From Bacteroidota bacterium (GTDB lineage Bacteria > Bacteroidota > Bacteroidia > Chitinophagales > Chitinophagaceae): DNA of 64,000 nt. Each line of letters opens with the position of its first letter. Positions within the stretch are counted from its first letter, which is position 1. This document shows, piece after piece, positions 43,948 through 52,979 of this stretch. The notes beneath the pieces were generated by a model. It was given only the letters and a program-made list of their open reading frames with translations. It did not search any database and was not told the origin of the DNA. Where the stretch lies: positions 95,001 to 159,000 of the forward strand of contig JABDAZ010000001.1 of assembly GCA_013288945.1 (NCBI GenBank), in the 5' to 3' direction. The translations under genes were made by a program, and so were the position numbers.

Positions 43948-44880
43948 ATGAGAAAATTATTTACAACCTTGTTCCTTTTTTCAGCAATTACGTTGCTGTT
44001 TACCAACTGTAAAAAAGATAACCCAACAGTTTTACATCCTCCGGTTGCAGTAGCTGGCGCAGCACAAACCATTCAATTGCCAATTGATTCTGTTACATTA
44101 TCAGGCTCTGGTAAAAGTGTCGACAGTAAAATCACCGGTTATTTATGGAGTGAAATTTCTGGCCCCAATGTTCCCGTTATTGCCAGTGAAAGTTCGCCAA
44201 CAACAATAGTTCGCGGCATGATTGCAGGAACTTACACTTTCCAGTTTTTAGTGATCGATAGTTTAGGTTTGTCTGGTGTTGATACAATGTCAGTTGTTGT
44301 AATGCCTTCCTTGGTTGATACACTTATTTTGCAACCTTCCAATAATCCTGACGAAATGATTTTTGCAGGAAATGCTACAGATAATTATTCCAATACAAAT
44401 GTTACCGAAACAGTTGCTGGCGCGTGGACACAGAATAGTTTATTAGATGTAATCCGCGGCGTATTTAAATTTGATTTGAGTGCAATACCTGCTAACGCAA
44501 CAATTATTTCTGCGAAACTTTCTCTGTATTCTAATCCTGTTCCTTTGAATGGAGATTTGATTCATGCAAATTCTGGCCCGACAAATCAATTCTATATTCA
44601 GCGTATTAATAGCAGTTGGAATTTAAGTTCTACTTTTCAAAATCAACCAAGTGTTGATACAACCAACGAAGTTCTTATTCCACAAACCAATTTACCTTTT
44701 CTTGATGTAACAGATGTTGATGTTACAGGTATGGCATCACAAATGTATACAGGTACAAACTATGGTTTTATGATTCGCCTTCAAAATGAAACGATTTATA
44801 ACGACAGGGATTTTTGTTCAAGTAAAAATGCAGATGCAACAAAACATCCTAAACTTGTAATAATTTATCAGCTTAAATAA
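43948..44880 (+). CDS. PKD-domain lipoprotein with DNRLRE-type domain
   Basis: This is a lipoprotein of 310 residues with the lipobox at LLFTNC (Cys about 21) followed by KKDN. A PKD/Ig-like domain covers about 30-125 (VAVAGAAQTIQLPIDSVTLS; GTYTFQFLVIDSLGLSG). The C-terminal part (about 130-305) has the DNRLRE layout of repeat-containing adhesins: an early RGVFKFDLSAIPANATIISA and a late YGFMIRLQNE then HPKLVIIY. It is probably a surface-exposed structural protein. The frame is open from 43912, but the signal peptide starts at 43948. Confidence 0.8.
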   Translation: MRKLFTTLFLFSAITLLFTNCKKDNPTVLHPPVAVAGAAQTIQLPIDSVTLSGSGKSVDSKITGYLWSEISGPNVPVIASESSPTTIVRGMIAGTYTFQFLVIDSLGLSGVDTMSVVVMPSLVDTLILQPSNNPDEMIFAGNATDNYSNTNVTETVAGAWTQNSLLDVIRGVFKFDLSAIPANATIISAKLSLYSNPVPLNGDLIHANSGPTNQFYIQRINSSWNLSSTFQNQPSVDTTNEVLIPQTNLPFLDVTDVDVTGMASQMYTGTNYGFMIRLQNETIYNDRDFCSSKNADATKHPKLVIIYQLK

Positions 44881-44889
44881 AATAAATAT

Positions 44890-46080
44890 TCAGGATAAAA
44901 AAAGAATTCTATACTCTTTTATAAATTTTGTTTTCGTAAATCTCCGGCTTGCATAATCATATGCATTGCCGGAGATTTTTTTTAGAAGATATGTATCGTT
45001 TGTAAGCAGTTTAATTTTTTGTACAGCAAGTTTAATAACCTCATTTTCATTTTCAATGGCATTAATAAGCAATGCATTTTCTTCGTTTGTTAAATGCATT
45101 TTATTTCCCGGCAAAGCAGTTACAACCGGCACACAACCACAAGCCATCGCTTCTTTTATAAACATCGGGAAACCTTCATATGCAGAAACGAGTAAAATAA
45201 TATTTGCATTGTTGTATAATTTATACATGATTTTTTTATCACTGATTTCTCCATGTATCAATGAATATTGTTTTGTCAATTCACTCAATTCATCTTGCAT
45301 AGTTCCTGCAAAATGAAAATTAACAGGAATATTTTCATTAATACATTGCTTCACAATTTCATTAATAAGATGAATTCTTTTTTGTGGCCCGCCGCGGCCT
45401 GCATATAATATTTTTAATGGCAATGAAAAATCTTTTTCCTGTAGTGGTTGAATGTCAACGCCTGGTTCAATAAATAAAATTCTTTCTGTGTATTTTTTTT
45501 CAATGTTGTATTCTAAATATTGTTTTTCAATATTTGATAATGTAAATGAATCATAAACAATTCTGTTTGTAAGAAATTTATAATTAGCTAATCCAAAAAA
45601 TTCCATTCCTCTTTTTCCAAAAGTAAAATTGTGCAATAATTCTATCGTAGATAAATGCCTTTTTAAAAACGGAAGCATGTCATAAAAAAAAGTGCTGTTT
45701 GCGCCAAACACGTGCGCTTTTTTATGGCGATTAATATAAAAAACAAAATAGTGTACGGTAAATAATCGGAAAAATAAATTATCGCACCAAAAATGAATAT
45801 CACTTGATTCCGTATTTGAAATTGAAAAAAATTCATCTTTTAATTTGTTGTTGATCGACTTTCTGGTAAAGAAAACTTGCTTAAATGTATCATCAATACT
45901 ATTAAGAATATCTAAATGAATTCGCTGTGCGCCTCCGATTGCATAGCGATCAAAAAAGAAAAATAAACCGGTTGGGTTTTTCTTTTTTAATAATGCGAAT
46001 GGATATAAAAATAGTAATGCAAACGGATAAGTTATCCATAGCAAAATTTTGAAAATTTTTATTTTTGTAAGGTTATGCAT
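44890..46080 (-). CDS. Glycosyltransferase family 4
   Basis: The protein has 396 residues. The C-terminal nucleotide-sugar domain has PLKILYAGRGGPQKRIHLIN and the E-x7-E motif in VSAYEGFPMFIKEAMACGCV (about 320-340). The N-terminal half has a hydrophobic segment (ILLWITYPFALLFLYPFALL) that could associate with the membrane. The start at 46080 gives an 8-base overlap with the upstream GT4 gene; the longer frame from 46131 would overlap by 59. It is co-transcribed with the next gene. Confidence 0.87.
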   Translation of the reverse strand: MHNLTKIKIFKILLWITYPFALLFLYPFALLKKKNPTGLFFFFDRYAIGGAQRIHLDILNSIDDTFKQVFFTRKSINNKLKDEFFSISNTESSDIHFWCDNLFFRLFTVHYFVFYINRHKKAHVFGANSTFFYDMLPFLKRHLSTIELLHNFTFGKRGMEFFGLANYKFLTNRIVYDSFTLSNIEKQYLEYNIEKKYTERILFIEPGVDIQPLQEKDFSLPLKILYAGRGGPQKRIHLINEIVKQCINENIPVNFHFAGTMQDELSELTKQYSLIHGEISDKKIMYKLYNNANIILLVSAYEGFPMFIKEAMACGCVPVVTALPGNKMHLTNEENALLINAIENENEVIKLAVQKIKLLTNDTYLLKKISGNAYDYASRRFTKTKFIKEYRILFLS

Positions 46081-47185
46081 TAATAAAATCTGCTGCTTTT
46101 TTTGTAGTATATCCCCAATAAAAATGTTCAAAATAAATTGGCGGAATATCTTTTTTGATGGAAGATGATTTGATAATCAGCTCCACAAAATTATACCAGT
46201 CATTATCGTTTGATAATAATAATTTCTCATTGCACCAATTGGTATTAATTCCTGTAGCGCCAAGTTTTGTTGAAACGGCATTCAAATTATTGCCTAATGC
46301 TTCCACCAGTTTTGTTTTTATTCCGCCGCCTTCTGTAATTGAATTTAAAAAAATATCTGCGCCTTTAAAGTATAAACCAACATCGTCAACAAACCCTGCG
46401 AAAATAACATTGGTATATTTTTTACTTGTAATCTCCACCGGAATATCTCTTCCGCAAATAATTATTTTATATAAAAAACCATTTTGCTTTTGTAGAATTG
46501 GATTAATAATATCTGTGATAATTTTAAGCGCTTCAATATTCGGACGATAATTAAATGCGCCATTAAAAAATAAAATAGTTTCTTCTTTTTTTATGGCATA
46601 CAAATTCCTGATTTCATCTTTGCAGCGTTGTATGTCTATTGTTGACGGAGCTTTATCCCATTCAATTCCATACGTCATCGTAATGCATTTTGCAGCATTT
46701 AATTTAAATGAATTGATTGCATAATTTCTATCATCATCATGGATAAAAAAATTATAATCTGCATTGCGGTGCGTCCATTTTTCATATTGCCACAAAATTT
46801 TCCACCACCATTTGCCCAACGTTTTCCAACGCAGGCCTTCTATATTATGCGAATGAACAATCAATTTAACGCCGCAAAATTTTTTTAATAAAACACCAAG
46901 CCAACCGTAATAAGGATGTTCAATAAGCAAATGCGTTGCGTTATTTTTTTTAATGATTTTTCTTATCAAAAAAAAATAAAAAATATTAATGTAACGCAGC
47001 TGTGAGTTGGAAAGAATATTTAAAACTTTATAATCCGGCGCAGCCGAAGGATCATTTTTTTTTGTGGTTACACAAATGAGTTGAAGATGTTTTGAAAAAT
47101 AATTGTTAAACAAAGCAACACCTTTTTGGCCGCCAACTTTTGCCGGTAAAAAAGGATAAGAAACAATGCTTATTACTGTTGCCAT
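46073..47185 (-). CDS. Glycosyltransferase family 4
   Basis: The protein has 370 residues of GT-B fold. The N-terminal domain has LPAKVGGQKGVALFN. An acceptor-side LIVHSHNIEGLRW segment follows, and the C-terminal domain has ILFFNGAFNYRPNIEALKII, VIFAGFVDDV and FLNSITEGGGIKTKLVEALG, as in GT4 enzymes. It is upstream of and overlaps a second GT4 gene. With YfhO and the GT2 gene it forms a surface-polysaccharide type cluster. Confidence 0.87.
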   Translation of the reverse strand: MATVISIVSYPFLPAKVGGQKGVALFNNYFSKHLQLICVTTKKNDPSAAPDYKVLNILSNSQLRYINIFYFFLIRKIIKKNNATHLLIEHPYYGWLGVLLKKFCGVKLIVHSHNIEGLRWKTLGKWWWKILWQYEKWTHRNADYNFFIHDDDRNYAINSFKLNAAKCITMTYGIEWDKAPSTIDIQRCKDEIRNLYAIKKEETILFFNGAFNYRPNIEALKIITDIINPILQKQNGFLYKIIICGRDIPVEITSKKYTNVIFAGFVDDVGLYFKGADIFLNSITEGGGIKTKLVEALGNNLNAVSTKLGATGINTNWCNEKLLLSNDNDWYNFVELIIKSSSIKKDIPPIYFEHFYWGYTTKKAADFINA

Positions 47186-47199
47186 TAAAAAATTGATAT

Positions 47200-47230
47200 A
47201 AAAAACCGCTGAGTTTTTCTCAACGGTTAA
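47200..47230 (-). terminator. Terminator of the YfhO gene
   Basis: On the minus strand, AACCGTTGAG (47228-47219), a 5-base loop and CTCAGCGGTT (47213-47204) form a 10-bp stem with one G-T pair, followed by TTTTTA. It lies about 20 bases after the YfhO stop and before the GT4 pair. Confidence 0.85.
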
Positions 47231-47247
47231 TGTTTTTTTGAATGTTG

Positions 47248-49770
47248 TTATGCTGTTGGCCGATCTTTATTTTTCCAAGCCATCGCAATGGCCGCGATTA
47301 ATAAAAGATACGCAATGATGGATGAAAGAACGGTGATTGTATTTGATAATTTATAAACAGCAGGCTCAAAGCGAAACTGAATAATATGATCGCCAGCGGG
47401 AACCGCCATACCTCTTAATATATAATTCACTTTCACGTAATCAGCTTTGGTTCCATCTAAATATGCGTTCCAGCCTTTATCATAATATACTTCGCTAAAC
47501 ACTGCAAACTGGTTTGACTTTGCAGAAAATTTATACGTTACCGTATCATTATTATTTGCAGTTAAAGCAATATTTGCTGCACTATCAAACTGTGGTAAAA
47601 ACTTTATGTACTTTTCATATTTCTGTTGCACGATTGCCGTGTCGTGCACATTAATACTGTCAAGCGCTTTCATTTCTTCATCGCCATTTTTTACATAATG
47701 AATATTTTTTACCAGCCAGCAAGGCCCGAATGCACCTGAATTTAACATCGCTGTAGGTTGCCCGTTTTGCGGGTTTTTTTGGATTACATATTTTGTATTC
47801 AGCATATTAATAACCATCAAATTTCCTTTCATTAATTGATGTTCAATAATATCCTGGTACAAACCAAGTTTTGCCGGAGAATAACCACCGATAGAATTAT
47901 GATGATAAGAAACGCGCGAATCCTGCGACCAGCCTTGTTCTGCGCCGGGATCAAACACACGGAAATTGTGATCAGGATCTTTACTTATTTGCATATCTGC
48001 TTGCGTAGGAACAAATGACGATTCAGAATCTGCAGGTTCTAAAAAATTATCATCATTCAAATAAATTCTTCCTTCAGCTAATAAATCATAACTGCTTAAA
48101 ACTATTAATCCTGCAATTACAACAACTGGTTTTATTTTATCTTTTAAAAATAAAACGATTAATGAAGCAGCGAGCGCGATTAATATAATTGTTCTTAATA
48201 AATCATACCCGAAAAGCGATTGCCTGTCTGCCTGCAAACCTTTTATTAATCCACTGCTTATTTCATTGGCTTGTTGCACCATTTCCGGCGTCGCTTGCTT
48301 ACCGCGGCCTTGTGTTAACTGGCTTACGAAACTTTCTTTAATGTTATTATCGTTAAATCCTTTGTAATCGTTGGTAAAATAAATGACTGCTAAAATAACA
48401 AGCAATCCTGCAGTTATATATGCAGCAGGTTTTAGTTTGTTCCAGGTAATATCTTTTTTTTCTTTAGTGAACAAAAGTTCATTTAAGCCGAGCGCGGCAA
48501 GCAATGGAAAAACAAGTTGTGGCATTACCAATGCAATTGTTGGCGCGCGGAATTTATTATAGAACGGCAAGTAATCAAACAAAAAATAATTGAACATGGA
48601 AAAGTTTTTTCCCCAAGCCATTAATATGCCAAGCAGCGCCGCGCTTAATATCCACCACTTGTGCCAGCTTTTTACATATACCATTCCGACTATAAAAAGA
48701 AAACAAATAATTGCGCCAAGATAAACCGGCCCGGATGTGCCACGTTGTTGCGCGCCCCAATAGGAATATACATTAACCATGCGCAATGCATTGTCTTCCG
48801 GAATGCCCACCTCTGCTGCTTTTTCTGAAAATTTTGAACTGCCTGAAATTTGTTTTCCATCAGAACCGCCACCATAAATTCCAGGAACGATTAATGTAAA
48901 AGTTTCAGGAATTCCATAGCTCCAGTCGAACGCATAATCTTTATCGAGGCCGCCTTTGGTTTTATTTTTTATATCAATATTTGTAAGTTCTGTTTTGCCA
49001 CCGCGCATCGTTTCTTTGCTGTATTCCTGCAATGGCAAAAGGCTTATTGCATATGTTCCAAAGCCAAGCAAACCTGCAACAACGGCGATGGCTATACCAA
49101 CAAATGCGTTTTTAATTTGCTGTTGTTTATAACTATAAATTAAAAATGCAATCGTTATAAAAACGAGCATAATACCTGTATAATAAATCACCTGCACATG
49201 CTGCGTACTAATCTGGAAACCAAAAAAGATCGCAAACAAAGCTGCACCAATCAGGTATTTGCGCTGGTAGATTAATAACAAACTTGCAATAACTGCAGGC
49301 GCATAACCAATCGCGTACAACTCAGTCTCATGGCCAACTGCGACGAGTATCGGGTTAAAAGTTGCATAGCCATATGCAAGCGCAGCCATTATGCCAATCC
49401 ATGGATTTACGCGCAACACTTGCGTAAGAATATAAAAACAAATGCAAGCGAGAAAGAAAAAACAAATGGGTTTTGGCAAATTTAATGTCAGCAAATAACT
49501 CAAATAACCTGTTGCAATTTTAGAGCTTGCATCCAATGCAAAAGTGTATGCTGGCATGCCGCTGAATGTACTTTCCGACCACAACGGAAAATGGCCATTG
49601 CGTTCTTTATATTCAATAGATTGTTGCGCCGTTCCCTTCCAGCCAATTACGTCCGACTGTGAAACTACTTTTCCATCAAGTGCAGGTTTGCCGTAAATAA
49701 CGGCGACAATTAAAAAAATAAGAACAGCAATAACGTGTGGCAGCGCTTTTTTCAGCAATGATGAATTCAT
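47248..49770 (-). CDS. YfhO family integral membrane protein
   Basis: The protein has 840 residues with about 12 membrane segments in the first 550 residues, then a large soluble domain and one or two final helices (LSNTITVLSSIIAYLLLIAA). It matches YfhO, a GT-C-like family that adds sugars to cell-surface polymers (lipoteichoic acid in Firmicutes; substrate unknown here): VLIFLIVAVIYGKPALDGKV at the start, with GWKGTAQQSIEY and YLLTLNLPKPI near it, and the C-terminal NYILRGMAVPAGDHIIQFRF. The ATG at 49770 is preferred over 49797 because it starts directly before the first helix. Confidence 0.85.
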   Translation of the reverse strand: MNSSLLKKALPHVIAVLIFLIVAVIYGKPALDGKVVSQSDVIGWKGTAQQSIEYKERNGHFPLWSESTFSGMPAYTFALDASSKIATGYLSYLLTLNLPKPICFFFLACICFYILTQVLRVNPWIGIMAALAYGYATFNPILVAVGHETELYAIGYAPAVIASLLLIYQRKYLIGAALFAIFFGFQISTQHVQVIYYTGIMLVFITIAFLIYSYKQQQIKNAFVGIAIAVVAGLLGFGTYAISLLPLQEYSKETMRGGKTELTNIDIKNKTKGGLDKDYAFDWSYGIPETFTLIVPGIYGGGSDGKQISGSSKFSEKAAEVGIPEDNALRMVNVYSYWGAQQRGTSGPVYLGAIICFLFIVGMVYVKSWHKWWILSAALLGILMAWGKNFSMFNYFLFDYLPFYNKFRAPTIALVMPQLVFPLLAALGLNELLFTKEKKDITWNKLKPAAYITAGLLVILAVIYFTNDYKGFNDNNIKESFVSQLTQGRGKQATPEMVQQANEISSGLIKGLQADRQSLFGYDLLRTIILIALAASLIVLFLKDKIKPVVVIAGLIVLSSYDLLAEGRIYLNDDNFLEPADSESSFVPTQADMQISKDPDHNFRVFDPGAEQGWSQDSRVSYHHNSIGGYSPAKLGLYQDIIEHQLMKGNLMVINMLNTKYVIQKNPQNGQPTAMLNSGAFGPCWLVKNIHYVKNGDEEMKALDSINVHDTAIVQQKYEKYIKFLPQFDSAANIALTANNNDTVTYKFSAKSNQFAVFSEVYYDKGWNAYLDGTKADYVKVNYILRGMAVPAGDHIIQFRFEPAVYKLSNTITVLSSIIAYLLLIAAIAMAWKNKDRPTA

Positions 49771-50136
49771 AATTGATTGGATAATTATTCCCGGCAAAAT
49801 AATGCTATTTTGAGCAGAAATGCGAGTTGTGATTGTGAAAATTATTAATGCTCAAATCGCAAATGTGAAAATGTGAAAATGTGAAAATTTGAAAATGGCT
49901 CAATGAGATTAATAGTTTGTATGATTTGATAATGAAAGAAAACAAAATTCATACGATCCAATGAAGATGATTAATGAACCAAAAGATCGGACAATAATTT
50001 AATGTGAAAATTGTGGAAGTGTGGAAATGTGAAAATGAATTTATTAATGATGATAATTGGTTTATTTGATAATCTGCGAATATGAAAATGATTTCGAAAA
50101 TATTTTTTTACTTTTTATTTTTTACTTTTTTAACCC
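49771..50136. repeat. Intergenic repeat region (GAAAATGT tandem and related words)
   Basis: This gap of 366 bases holds a short tandem array of 8-base units (GAAAATGT and near copies) at about 49862-49899, followed by ATGGCTCAATGAGATT. At about 49985-49997 the word GATCGGACAATAA occurs, and at about 50000-50040 further GTGAAAAT/GTGGAAAT copies. The same words appear before folE and next to sucC. No gene is supported; a 64-codon frame from 50057 overlaps the next gene in another frame. Confidence 0.7.
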
Positions 50137-50418
50137 ATGTATTTGCTCCGGTTTTTTTCGCGCGTGGTTTTTATTTTTAATCTTTGTTATTTGGTGGCAA
50201 TTATTATTCAGCGCATTCCAAATCCGCCGCTGGGCGAATTTATTTCATTAATAATTGTGTTGGGTTATCCGGTAGCTATAATCGCAAACGGTGTTATTAA
50301 TATTATTAATGCAATCTTTTTAATTTTCGCCAAACGCTTGCTGACAGCGGTTCCGCGGTGGTTGGTTATTGTTAACTTTATTTTTTTAATCATACAATTA
50401 ATATTTTTTTTTAAATGA
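50137..50418 (+). CDS. Small membrane protein upstream of the queuosine precursor transporter
   Basis: The protein has 93 residues with three predicted membrane helices, including VVFIFNLCYLVAIII, FISLIIVLGYPVAIIANGVI and WLVIVNFIFLIIQLIFFF. I do not recognise the family. It overlaps the transporter gene by 4 bases (ATGA), so the two are translationally coupled. An in-frame stop lies 6 bases before the ATG. A neighbouring frame encodes a hydrophobic stretch starting at about 50092 that would join this one if the T7 run at about 50152 were one base shorter, so the true N terminus is unsure. Confidence 0.65.
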   Translation: MYLLRFFSRVVFIFNLCYLVAIIIQRIPNPPLGEFISLIIVLGYPVAIIANGVINIINAIFLIFAKRLLTAVPRWLVIVNFIFLIIQLIFFFK

Positions 50419-51191
50419 TCAACAACATTTTAAAAGACAAGCCCACCAAATTATTCATGGGTTTTTTAGCATTTTTTTGTTGCAACGCATTAATAGCAGA
50501 AGCAATCGGCACCAAACTTTTTTCCCTCGAAAAAGTGTTTGGGTTTCAGCCAGTCAGTTTCACGATGTTTGGGCAAAGTGGTTTGGCATTTACATTAACC
50601 TGCGGCGTTTTATTATGGCCGCTTGAGTTTGTAATAACAGATATTATTAATGAATTTTACGGTCCAAAAGCTGTGCGCAGGATTTCTATAACAGCCGTCA
50701 TTCTTATATCGTACGCGTTTTTAATTTATTTTTTAGCTATTAAAGTTCCTGCCGCAGATTTATGGATACAAAGCAGCAGCAAGCAAGGCGTTGATAATAT
50801 TCAGAATTCTTTCAATGCAATTTTCGGGCAAAACATGCGTATTATTATTGGCAGCTTGGTTGCATTTTTAGTAAGCCAGGTTGTTGATGTGACTGTGTTT
50901 CATCAAATAAAAAAGAAAACGGGCAACAAACATTTGTGGCTGCGCGCAACAGGTTCTACACTGGTTTCTCAATTGGTAGATAGTTATATAGTTTTGTTTA
51001 TTGCGTTCAGTTCTATTTTTACATGGCAACAAATACTTGCATTTGGCATGATGAATTATATCTACAAATTCACGGTTGCAATCATTCTTACACCATTAAT
51101 ATATTTTGTAGAAAAAAGAATTGAAAATTATGTTGGCCATGATGTGGCGCATGATATGAAGCAGGTGGCGATGGGAGTGGAGAATGCGTAG
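50415..51191 (+). CDS. Queuosine precursor transporter (YhhQ/QPTR family)
   Basis: The protein has 258 residues and about six membrane segments. Family marks include IAEAIGTKLFSL near the N terminus, the central PLEFVITDIINEFYGPKAVRR (Asp, Asn and Glu typical of the family) and LVSQLVDSYIVLFIAF. Members import queuine, preQ0 or preQ1. The two QueD/PTPS genes at 27.7-28.6 kb could belong to the same pathway. It overlaps the small membrane protein gene by 4 bases. Confidence 0.9.
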   Translation: MINNILKDKPTKLFMGFLAFFCCNALIAEAIGTKLFSLEKVFGFQPVSFTMFGQSGLAFTLTCGVLLWPLEFVITDIINEFYGPKAVRRISITAVILISYAFLIYFLAIKVPAADLWIQSSSKQGVDNIQNSFNAIFGQNMRIIIGSLVAFLVSQVVDVTVFHQIKKKTGNKHLWLRATGSTLVSQLVDSYIVLFIAFSSIFTWQQILAFGMMNYIYKFTVAIILTPLIYFVEKRIENYVGHDVAHDMKQVAMGVENA

Positions 51192-51220
51192 GCTAAGTAT
51201 GAACTATAAACTATGAGTTA

Positions 51221-51268
51221 TGGGTTTGAGTTATGAGTTATGAGTTATGAGTTATGAGTTATGAGTTA
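51221..51268 (+). repeat. Tandem repeat of a 7-base unit (GAGTTAT)
   Basis: About six head-to-tail copies of GAGTTAT follow one degenerate copy just after the transporter gene. Related single units (TATGAATTATGAGGTATGAG) occur in the gap beside sucC at about 54225-54250. Confidence 0.85.
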
Positions 51269-51313
51269 TGTAATTTGAGATCGCAAGTTGATAAATGTAT
51301 TTCACTTCATAGT

Positions 51314-52012
51314 TTATACTTTATAGTTTATACTTCGTTGAAGTCTGATTGCCCGCATGGCTAAACGAACGGCGACATAAAAAGATGCGAACGCGCCGAA
51401 GGATAATAATCCTGTTGAAATATATTTTGTGACTTCCCTGTTTTGTTGAAGAAAAATACACAAATCAAAACTGCCGTGAAAAAAGACGGCGATTAATAAA
51501 CCTTTTATTAATAACCAGGTAGATTTTGATGGATTGAATTTTGCCAAGCCTGCATAATAACCCATTAACACTGCAAACGCAGCATGCGCCGGCACTGATA
51601 AAAAGAAACGTATAAAACCTGTTTGAATGCCATATTGATAAACGTATTCTATGTTTTCAACCGTTGCAAAACCCATGCTCACCATCACGGCATACACAAT
51701 GCCATCAAAGGGTTCATTAAATATTTTTTTTGGATAAGCATATAAACGCAGCATTAGAAATTTACAACCTTCTTCATTTAATGCAACAACGATGTATGCA
51801 AAAAATGCATACCATAAAATAATATGCTCCGAATTTTTTTTGAGTAAATCGCCCACCAGCAATTGAATGATTAATGCTGGAACTGTACTAAGCATTCCGA
51901 GAAAAAAAGAAATGGCCAAAGAGACAAGCGGCTCTTTTTCATACTTATCTTTTGAATAAATAAAAAGGCAAATAGCGATGCCCGGCGCAATGGCCAATGC
52001 GAGTAAAAACAT
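51314..52012 (-). CDS. PrsW family intramembrane metalloprotease
   Basis: The protein has 232 residues and about seven membrane segments. The metal-ligand motifs of the PrsW/CPBP-like families are visible: VALNEEGCKFLML (EExxK), GFATVENIEYV, PAHAAFAVLMGYY and FFHGSFDLCIF (two His motifs). PrsW proteins cut membrane-bound proteins such as anti-sigma factors. No such partner lies next to it. It is divergent from the 52129 gene. Confidence 0.88.
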   Translation of the reverse strand: MFLLALAIAPGIAICLFIYSKDKYEKEPLVSLAISFFLGMLSTVPALIIQLLVGDLLKKNSEHIILWYAFFAYIVVALNEEGCKFLMLRLYAYPKKIFNEPFDGIVYAVMVSMGFATVENIEYVYQYGIQTGFIRFFLSVPAHAAFAVLMGYYAGLAKFNPSKSTWLLIKGLLIAVFFHGSFDLCIFLQQNREVTKYISTGLLSFGAFASFYVAVRLAMRAIRLQRSINYKV

Positions 52013-52128
52013 GTGATCAAAAATAGCAGATTGAAGTGATGTTGTAAAATGAAAAACTTTCGATTTTATTTAACAAAAACTTTGATAAACATCAATCATT
52101 AATGATGCCGTTAATATTAATTTAGTTG

Positions 52129-52851
52129 ATGCTTTTTAAATACACTGCTTATTCTTTATTTTTTATCAGCTCTATCATTTCATTTTGTTTTGCGCAGCAA
52201 ACTTTGCATGGAAAAATTTATAATGCAAAAGGCGATGAAGTATTGGTTGCTGTTACTGTTCAAAATAAAACAAACAAAAGATTCGGTTCGTCTGATTTGG
52301 GAGGCAATTATAAAATCACGGCATCTGAAGGCGATTCACTTATTTTTTCTTCGGCTGCATATTTTTCAGATACTGTTGTGGTAACTTTTTTTATGCTGAA
52401 TGCCGGTTACGATATTTCTTTAAAACCTCATGAAAGAACATTGGCGACAGTTACCGTAAATGAAACAAACAATTACGAATTGGATTCATTAAACCGGCGC
52501 GCGTATTATAAAGATTTTTATAACGAACCAGCTCCTTCATTAACAAATAAAAGCAGAAGCCCGTCGTCAGACGGTGTGGGCGTGAGTTTCAGCCCGCTAA
52601 CTTTTTTTTCTTCGCAGGAAAAAGAAAAAAGAAAACTGCGTAAAAGGCTTGCCTATGATGAAGAACAATATTATATCGATTACAGATTTTCTGCAAATTA
52701 TGTTTCAAAATTTACTGGCTTAAAAAATGACTCACTAAAAATATTTATGAAACTATATCGCCCAACATATAAATTTTGCAGAAAAGCTTCACCGCAGGAT
52801 ATGTTGTTTTATGTAAATGATAAGATGAAAATTTTTATGAAGCGCGAATAA
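52129..52851 (+). CDS. Secreted protein with carboxypeptidase-like regulatory domain
   Basis: The protein has 240 residues with a signal peptide to about residue 22 (FCFAQQ). An N-terminal CarboxypepD_reg-like beta-sandwich covers about 24-100 (TLHGKIYNAKGDEVLVAVTV; GGNYKITASEGDSLIFSSA). A low-complexity linker follows (SRSPSSDGVGVS), then a basic helix (EKEKRKLRKRLAYDEEQYYID) and a helical C-terminal domain. This layout recurs in Bacteroidota proteins of unknown role. A TTG three bases earlier is also in frame; the ATG at 52129 is preferred. Confidence 0.75.
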   Translation: MLFKYTAYSLFFISSIISFCFAQQTLHGKIYNAKGDEVLVAVTVQNKTNKRFGSSDLGGNYKITASEGDSLIFSSAAYFSDTVVVTFFMLNAGYDISLKPHERTLATVTVNETNNYELDSLNRRAYYKDFYNEPAPSLTNKSRSPSSDGVGVSFSPLTFFSSQEKEKRKLRKRLAYDEEQYYIDYRFSANYVSKFTGLKNDSLKIFMKLYRPTYKFCRKASPQDMLFYVNDKMKIFMKRE

Positions 52852-52870
52852 TATTGCTCAATGAAGTATC

Positions 52871-52898
52871 AATGTACAAGTGTGCGACGCCACTGAAG
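52871..52898 (+). repeat. 28-base repeat flanking sucC, left copy
   Basis: This stretch (core AAGTGTGCGACGCCACTGAAG in split form: AAGTGTGCGACG, CCACTGAAG) is perfectly repeated in inverse orientation at 54396-54423. The two copies flank sucC. The word GATCGGACAATAA follows at about 52917. Confidence 0.85.
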
Positions 52899-52927
52899 CC
52901 GATTGAAGTATTAATGATCGGACAATA

Positions 52928-52964
52928 AAAAAACCGTCATCAATAAATTTGATAACGGTTTTTT
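52928..52964. terminator. Bidirectional terminator between the 52129 gene and sucC
   Basis: A 16-bp stem with one mismatch (52928-52943 with 52949-52964) and a 5-base loop has a T run on either strand (AAAAAACCG/CGGTTTTTT ends). It lies between convergent genes and can serve both. Confidence 0.85.
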
Positions 52965-52979
52965 ATTAATAAATTATTT

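Noticed and set aside
50057-50251. 64-codon hydrophobic frame before the small membrane protein
   Set aside because: It overlaps the 93-residue frame, which is coupled by ATGA to the transporter gene; its hydrophobicity reflects T-rich sequence.
51221-51268. Possible CRISPR array
   Set aside because: The 7-base units are contiguous with no spacers, no cas gene is present, and the copy number is low, so it is a simple tandem repeat.
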